The notes beneath the pieces were generated by a model. It was given only the letters and a program-made list of their open reading frames with translations. It was not told the DNA's origin and searched no databases. A stretch of DNA of 12,976 bases from Psilocybe azurescens (Eukaryota; Basidiomycota; Agaricomycetes; Agaricales; Agrocybaceae): the NCBI GenBank assembly GCA_023853785.1, contig JAJIRX010000457.1, positions 1-12,976 of the forward strand, read 5' to 3'. The position numbers and the translations under genes were made by a program. Of this stretch, positions 8,058 through 12,976 are shown piece by piece (position 1 is the stretch's first letter; every line of letters begins with the position of its first letter).

Positions 8058-8399
8058 TGCAATAATTAACACAATATCCAAAGTATGATCATTAGTTATT
8101 AATATTAATTGCAAAAATAAAAGAGTAAAATCAATGGAAATAAACTCTATGAAATGACAATTAAATGAAACAATAGTTAAATACACTAGGGAGCAATGCC
8201 TCCCTATGGATACAATTTTGTATTTTGTTCAGTTCGGGGTCAAATTTCACAAGCACATGTGGACGCTTCACGCGTGCCTGGCATCGGCCAATCGGCACGA
8301 CAACCATCAAATGAACGACCCCAACCTTTCTTCCGACTACCACTACCACCACCCCTCGTCGGTCGGAGCCAGGCGACAGCCAACCCGACGTGACAGAGG
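8058..8399. other. AT-rich spacer then GC-rising transition, no gene
   Basis: 8058-8220 is strongly AT-rich and 8250-8399 rises in GC towards the minisatellite. Open frames here are extensions of the low-complexity frames of the core, and I do not regard them as genes. Confidence 0.45.
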
Positions 8400-9155
8400 T
8401 TGACGACCGAGGACGAGGATGAGGACGCGGACGGCGGCTGCAACAGGGATGAGGACGGACGCGGACGGCAGGGACAAGGACAAGGACGTGGATGGCAGGG
8501 ACGAGGACGAGGACGCCGGACGTGGATGCGAAAGCGACAACGACAATGACGTGGACGTGGACGCGACAGGGACGAGAGACGGACAGGGACGGCAGGGATG
8601 AGGACGGGGACGGGACGGGACGGGGCGGGGGGGGGACGGGGGCGGGGACGGGACGCGCAACAGGGATGGCGCGTGGACGCAACAGGGGCGACAACACGGA
8701 CGCCAACAGGGACGGGACAACAGGGACAACAATGCCGGACACGGACGGGCGGCTGCAACAGGGACGACAACGGACGCGGGCGGCAGGGGCGAGGACGTGA
8801 ACGTGGACACGACAGGGATGAGGATGAGGACGTGGATGCGACAGGGACGAGGGACGCAGACGCGACAGGGACGAGGACGCAGACGCAAGCGGGGACGAGG
8901 CGCAGAGCGCAACAGGGACGAGGACGCAGACGCAACAGGGCGGGCGCAGACGCAACAGGGCAGGACGGGGGCGGGACGCAACAGGGACGAGGAAGGGGAC
9001 GGGCGACAGGGACAAGGACGGACAGGGACGACAGGGACAAGGACAAGGACGGGGACGGGGACGGACGGGGACGACAGGGACGAGGACAGACGGGGACGAC
9101 AGGGACGAGGACAACGAGGACAACGCGGATGACGACGCGGACGCAGACAACGGCT
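8400..9155 (+). repeat. CpG- and G-rich minisatellite built on GGACGA/GACAGG hexamers
   Basis: About 750 bp made almost entirely of GACGAG, GGACGC, GACAGG and ACAGGG words with an underlying period near 6 and higher-order phrases such as ACAGGGACGAGGACGC. The plus strand is almost free of T. Since the words lack stop codons in any frame, several long open frames appear on both strands, encoding only Gly/Arg/Thr/Asp- or Pro/Arg/Ser/Cys-rich low-complexity strings; I reject these as genes. CpG is extremely frequent, unlike the surroundings. Confidence 0.92.
8606..8652 (+). other. Strong G-quadruplex-forming motif
   Basis: Nine or more runs of three or more G, separated by one or two bases (GGGGACGGGACGGGACGGGG, then a 9-G run, and further runs), meet the G3+N1-7 rule many times over. 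A second, weaker cluster lies near 9048-9085. On the opposite strand this would be an i-motif. Confidence 0.8.
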
Positions 9156-9177
9156 GCAATACTAAAGTGCAGTGGAA

Positions 9178-9253
9178 TCCACTGGAATCCACTGGACTCT
9201 GTTTACCTTTTACACACTCAGTATATAGGCAAGTCCAGTGGAGTCCATATGGA
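9178..9253. repeat. Right array of TCCASTGGA words
   Basis: TCCACTGGA at 9178 and 9188, TCCAGTGGA at 9234 and the variant TCCATATGGA at 9244. It is the same word family as the left array, on the far side of the GC-rich core; the outer part is within the right terminal inverted repeat. Confidence 0.85.
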
Positions 9254-9277
9254 CTGTGTGGGGGATGGTAAAGTACT

Positions 9278-9376
9278 GAATGCAGCAATCAAAATGCACC
9301 CAGCAATTATCTGAAATATAAACCATCTCCTACAGTTCCTCTCGGGAATGTCCATGGACAATAATGTCCAAAATAC
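9278..9376. other. Short AT-rich interval with 12-bp palindrome
   Basis: Contains the perfect palindrome TGTCCATGGACA at 9349-9360, followed by ATAATGTCCA. No gene is seen. Confidence 0.5.
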
Positions 9377-9801
9377 TGTTGGAGATTGGGTTTTACTTCT
9401 TAAGGAAATAGAGACAAACTCAATAACCTAATTAGTGAACTCAAGTAATTATGTAGGCTTCAATACAAGCACTTCTCTCAATATATTAACTTGCTGCTCA
9501 GATATCTCACTGGCACTAGTGTGTTGCACAGGACCCTGTGGAACTTGGGACAAGGCAAAAACTTAGGTTAACACACAATAATTGAGTAAAGTCAAGTAAA
9601 AAGATAGATAGATTTGTACAATGTCAAAACTCTCTTATATACATATTAGTAGCTATTTTCTAGATACTTCTACCTAATTCCACTAGTCTATCATACTTTC
9701 GAGTAAATACTTCCTTTGTCTTGACAAAGGATTTCTATCTCAATGAATCATGCAACATATTTTAGTGCTGGCTTCTTAGCCCAATGTCAAAATTCCTGAC
9801 A
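9377..9801 (-). mobile_element. Candidate 425-bp LTR, minus orientation
   Basis: Read on the minus strand it begins TGTCAGGAATTTTGACA (9801-9785) and ends TCTCCAACA (to 9377), i.e. TG...CA with short similar inverted ends (TGTCAGGA/TGTTGGA). Immediately 5' on that strand lies GACTGGGGGGCTA (9813-9802), a good polypurine tract for a 3' LTR. A TATA-like TATATAAG lies at 9641-9634 as expected for a U3 promoter. Also inside is the tight hairpin CCTTTGTC-TT-GACAAAGG (9713-9730). No second LTR copy is in the window, so the call rests on structure alone. Confidence 0.5.
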
Positions 9802-10007
9802 TAGCCCCCCAGTCACAGATAAGTCAAGCAAAAATAGGGATATACAGTATTCAATGTATTCTTTAGCAAGTAGAAGTAGCTGAACAAATTTGGTTAAGAT
9901 GTAATGTTTTATCAAAAGAGTAAAAATTTAATTTGGCATATATATAATGGAAGTATTGACCAGAAATTATTAATTGAAGTCAATCAGTGAATGATAGTGA
10001 GTAAAAC
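9802..10007. other. AT-rich interval next to the putative LTR
   Basis: Holds the polypurine-like tract at its left edge (complement of 9802-9813). The rest is AT-rich without a supported gene. Confidence 0.45.
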
Positions 10008-10490
10008 TTAGAACCTTTGGTTAGAAAGAGTATGAGATATCATGTGAATGATGTAAATTTCTTTGTTATCAAGGTCAGCTTTGTTGATGTTTCCAAGCAC
10101 AGTTGCAATGATACACTTTTTGAGTTGCATTTCATGCTTTGCGGCCTTGGACTTTGTAGGATGCAATGTGATGGCATTGCATGGTCCTTTCCAATAATCC
10201 CTTTAGATCACAGCTCAACATAAATAAAATGAATGGGATTCCCTTTTGATAGCTCCAATATCAAATGCTTCTATAGGAGGTGCAATAGTAGCAGGAATGT
10301 TATGAACATTGTGCACCCCCAATACCTGTTCCATAAACTGTCCCCAGTTCATTCCAAAATATGCACCTCAATTCCCAGAGGAGTCAACTCCTTGAGCTAA
10401 GCAGACTTGAATTGCCATCACAGTCCATTCCAAGTAAGATTTGACAGTGTTACAGACCATAAGAACTTCTTGAGCAATCTCAGATTGTGA
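10008..10490 (-). pseudogene. Decayed unidentified coding sequence
   Basis: One minus-strand frame reads as protein-like for 160 codons, interrupted by stops at 10370-10368 (TGA), then a TGA and a TAA close together near 10220-10206. Readable pieces include EIAQEVLMVCNTVKSYLEWT, GAYFGMNWGQFMEQVLGVHN, IPATIAPPIEAFDIGAIKRE and, after the last stop, a Lys-rich piece with HPTKSKAAKHEMQLKKC. I do not recognise the family. Position between a putative 3' LTR and a gypsy integrase relic suggests transposon cargo or debris, but there is no RT, RNase H or zinc-knuckle motif. A spliced gene was considered; no good introns cover the stops. Confidence 0.45.
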
Positions 10491-10960
10491 ATGGAAATTT
10501 CATTGTAAAGAGTTTACATTGGTTTAAATGAGGAAAGAAGGGAGTAACAGAGGTTCCATGTTGATGGATTTGAATTAAGCATTAGGGATGAATAATGGTA
10601 AGGGACCCTTCTTAATATTGAAAGGATTATGTCCATTAGCTGCACAGACTATAATAATAGAAAGATGACAAAGTGTGTTCCAAAGGGTTTGGCACAAGTT
10701 ACTTGAAGCTTGTAGGTGTTCATGCCCTCATTAATGTTGACAATGACATTGAAAGGGTTGAGCTCATAGTTTGCACATGAATAACCAATTGCTCCTCCAA
10801 AGACAGCACACAAAAATGGATGACACAGGACACATTCCAAAAAGGCAATCACATTGAGCGGGGGCTGGTGCAAGAACTTCAGTGGAGGTGGACAAGATGT
10901 TGATGAAGTTGGCCATAGCAAAGATGAAGCAGGAAGTTCTTGAAGAGTTTAGGAGTGTAG
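10491..10960 (-). pseudogene. Further decayed minus-strand coding traces
   Basis: A frame open from about 10921 to 10649 ends in a run with NPFNVIVNINEGMNTYKLQ and CAKPFGTH; another frame continues below it with NGHNPFNIKKGPLPLFIPNA and joins, across three stops, the frame of the 10008-10490 sequence. An ATG at 10916 (MANFINILSTST) lies in a fair context. This may be the 5' part of the same decayed gene. Family unknown. Confidence 0.3.
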
Positions 10961-11079
10961 TCGCTAGAGATGTTTTATTTCTTGAGGAATTATTTCATGC
11001 ACCTTATAATTAGTTTTTGATGAAAGAATACCTGATGTGGTAGCTTGTGTTCTAAATAAATACCAATGATGTTCATCCT

Positions 11080-11553
11080 CTAGTTTTCTTTCACTGTAGT
11101 GCAACATTTTAGCCATTCCTCCAAGATCTCTGGTGCATTGCTCAATTCTCTCCTTGTCAGCCATTCATCATCTTCCTTCGGATATCCTGCCCAGTGTACC
11201 AGAAATTTCTTTATCCTTCTCCCTTTCCCTTGTGCTTTGAAGAATCTTTCATCTATAATCAATTCAATTTGTACGGGCAGTGTGTCAAAGGATTCCTGAA
11301 TAGGTTCTATGACTTCTCTTTCTCCAAATTCTGATGGTGATTCTGTATATTTGACTAGATGAGCAATATTGATTACTGGATGCACTCTATAGGATACAGG
11401 TAATCTTAGTTGATAAATTACAGGGCTGAGCTTCTAATTAATTTGAATGGTCCTTCATATTTGAAAGTAATTTCTGTCCCTTTCCTTTTCTTTCTTTAAT
11501 AATTCTAAGGAGCGTGGATTTATCAACACTTTATCTCCCTCCTCAAACTCATG
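11080..11553 (-). mobile_element. Ty3/gypsy (chromovirus) integrase C-terminal relic with chromodomain
   Basis: The minus strand reads, in pieces, the end of a gypsy integrase: HEFEEGDKVLINPRSLELL (from 11553), the GPY/F-module-like TFKYEGPFKLIR, then YRVHPVINIAHLVKY, and a chromodomain with FLVHWAGYPKEDDEWLTRRE and APEILEEW before a stop at 11080. Known: chromoviruses carry this order, and the chromodomain guides integration to chromatin. Frames change between the first and second and between the second and third pieces, so it is broken. No catalytic core (DDE), RT or protease is recognisable upstream in the window. It may belong to the same insertion as the LTR at 9377-9801, but the 1.3-kb spacing is too long for a standard element. 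Confidence 0.85.
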
Positions 11554-12188
11554 TGCACTGAAGATGATCTAAAGAGTCTGGTGCGGACTGATCCCTTTTT
11601 GTTTAGACTGTGTTGAATAACCAACACAATCAGAGTTTGTTTTGCCGGTAAGGTTCCAACAAAAATGGGGGTCTTGAGAGTGTTAGAAGACTGCAGGTAT
11701 ATCCCAAGACAGCGACATGAGCAAAGCATGATTTGTAACGATAGTGTGGGCGAAAGATAAGCAGAATGGACAAGGACAACAAAATGAGTGATTTTGGAGG
11801 ATTGTTTGTGATTTTAAAGATACGCACGATATGAGCAGAAAGACAGCGGAGGAGTTTTAGTGATTGAAGTAGATATTTTGTGGTCTTGTATTGTTGTAGG
11901 GTTTTGGGTAACTTGCAGAATGAATTAGATATGAGCACAAGGCTTTAGTTTCTTTTAGATGAAATGATATTCTATGGGGGAATTCAAGTGCCCAAAACCT
12001 ATGAAAGTGTTCTACTTAAATACATTTTGCTACATTAAATTTTACTTGTTTGGCCTTTCCAAGCCTCTGCTGTCTGCTGGTCAGGTGCTCGTCACGGTTG
12101 TTGGTAGAAGCGATTAGCTTTGTTAGATAGGTGCTTCATACTGCATCAGGAATCAGTATTTTGCTCAGTAGGTGCTCACCTAGACTAT
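11554..12188. other. AT-rich DNA beyond the integrase relic, no gene supported
   Basis: The minus strand has open frames (for example 11938-11630) that may hold badly decayed integrase sequence, since this is where the core would be, but I could match no motif. Nothing else is seen. Confidence 0.4.
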
Positions 12189-12300
12189 GTAGCACCGGTA
12201 GCAATCTCTTTTGCAGTAGCACCAGTAGCACCAGTAGCACAGTAGCTCCGGCATGGGTCTATATAGCACCTGGTAGCCATCACTGCGCACTATGTAGCAC
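12189..12300 (+). repeat. GTAGCACC minisatellite with 9-bp tandem core
   Basis: The core 12215-12249 is AGTAGCACC, AGTAGCACC, AGTAGCAC, AGTAGCTCC. Scattered copies lie at 12189 (GTAGCACC), 12263 (TAGCACC) and 12294 (GTAGCACT). GGTGCT words, the complement, occur just upstream. Short plus-strand open frames here derive from the repeat. Confidence 0.8.
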
Positions 12301-12734
12301 TACTGAGACTTGATAGCTCTCAGTGCGTACTACAGGTGCCCAGTATCTATGGGTGAGAGAGCTATGTAGGCTATATAAATCCATTATCAGGCTATTGTAC
12401 CCCAGCAGCACTATATAGAAATTGCTTTTAAGACCTTACATATGTCCCTTTCAGATGATTACACTGACTGACTGATAAGTTATTCCAGTCAATACATACC
12501 CAGACAATATTTTGCCAGAGTTTGCATTTCACACATTCAATTCAATTGAAAACCCGTGTACCAAATTTTTATTCACTGATCAAGATATAAAATTCCAGTT
12601 AATGACTATTTGTATATATAACTAAATGCGATGAAATGGATAAAAGGTGCAATAATGGGGTGGGACAAAAATACAGACGGTGTTGAATCACCATGAAACA
12701 AAAGTCCCCATGTGCGCTCATGCAAGAAGCCCTG
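12301..12734. other. AT-rich DNA, no gene supported
   Basis: Includes a TATA-like GGCTATATAAATCC near 12369-12382 but no coding sequence that would use it. Nothing else is recognised. Confidence 0.4.
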
Positions 12735-12976
12735 TCAATAGCGAAAACGGTAGTGGAAGGCAGCATCTTGTGCATCAAATTGTTTCTTGAGGAACTGCTC
12801 TGCCCTTGTCTGCACATTCTTCTTCAGATTCACACTGTGTTCTGCCCATGAAGCTTTTGTTCCACTGGTCAGATGTTAGAGGCTGGAACTCCCTTTGCGG
12901 AATTGTTTGATGTGCTTCCAGAACCACTGTTCATTGTGCTCAGTCCACTCAAGCCATGTGCACCCATTGCTATGAG
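12735..12976 (-). pseudogene. Broken unidentified coding fragment running off the window
   Basis: One minus-strand frame is protein-like from the window edge (CTWLEWTEHNEQWFWKHIKQ..., Trp- and charge-rich), stops at TAA 12878-12876, then continues in the same frame as TSGTKASWAEHSVNLKKN..., ending at TGA 12737-12735. A single point mutation would explain the internal stop. The amphipathic, helix-rich look resembles coiled-coil or transposase-linked proteins, but I do not recognise a family. Its 5' end lies beyond the window. Confidence 0.5.

Larger units (their letters stand above)
7775..9277. mobile_element. Candidate non-autonomous TIR element with GC-rich minisatellite core (~1.5 kb)
   Basis: The left end 7775-7818 and the reverse complement of the right end 9232-9277 match: an outer 29-base block aligns without gaps at 23 positions, including TCCCCCACACA and TCCAT, followed (after a 2-base gap) by an exact GGACTCCACTGGACT. 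Inside are TCCASTGGA arrays at both ends, an AT-rich stretch and the minisatellite. No transposase frame exists within, so it would be mobilised in trans if it is a transposon. No matching target-site duplication sits exactly at these ends; TACTG occurs near both (7767-7771 and 9274-9278) but not in a consistent position. Confidence 0.5.

Noticed and set aside
7767..9278. TACTG at both sides as the target-site duplication of the TIR element
   Set aside because: The distance from TACTG to the inverted-repeat match differs on the two sides, so it does not mark consistent ends; a 5-mer match is easily chance.
8161..9288. 375-codon minus-strand frame, Pro/Arg/Ser/Cys/Val-rich
   Set aside because: It is stop-free only because the hexamer repeats contain no stop codons in any frame; low complexity throughout, no domain.
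8598..9314. 238-codon plus-strand Gly/Arg/Thr-rich frame resembling an RGG protein
   Set aside because: Same cause as above; other frames of both strands are equally open and there is no start or splice context.

Overview
The window looks like a repeat-rich accessory region of a filamentous fungus, most probably an Agaricomycete (Basidiomycota). Four things point there: a C-terminal WD40 array of the NACHT-WD40 (HNWD-like) type, introns of 54-59 nt with GTAAGT/GTATGT donors and CTAAY branch sites, the relic of a Ty3/gypsy integrase with a chromodomain, and long AT-rich gene-free stretches. No bacterial operon, tRNA, rRNA or CRISPR array is seen. The species cannot be named from the sequence.

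Layout. 3-2141 (+): the 3' part of a WD40-repeat gene with fifteen near-identical 126-bp repeats, interrupted by two reading-frame lesions. Its N-terminal effector and NACHT parts, if any, lie before the window. 2142-5804: AT-rich non-coding DNA with short palindromes, a 116/118-bp tandem duplication and a striking excess of TGATC/TGATCGCC words, probably decayed transposon or LTR sequence. 5805-6866 (-): the only apparently intact gene, four exons and about 297 residues, encoding an unrecognised protein with an NLS-like basic patch, an acidic Ser-rich segment and a C-terminal coiled coil. 6867-7772: upstream DNA with a ~120-bp direct duplication and a repeated hairpin.

7775-9277: a ~1.5-kb element bounded by ~45-bp imperfect terminal inverted repeats. 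It contains arrays of the palindromic word TCCASTGGA and a ~750-bp CpG- and G-rich minisatellite with G-quadruplex potential. 9377-9801: a candidate 425-bp LTR in minus orientation with a polypurine tract at its upstream edge. 10008-10490 and 10491-10960 (-): decayed, unidentified coding sequence. 11080-11553 (-): relic of gypsy integrase GPY/F module plus chromodomain. 12189-12300: a GTAGCACC minisatellite. 12735-12976 (-): a broken unidentified coding fragment that runs off the window.

The genes do not form a pathway. The biological interest lies in a probable fungal NLR-type recognition gene, freshly homogenised yet broken, within transposon debris, and in the unusual GC-rich inverted-repeat element.
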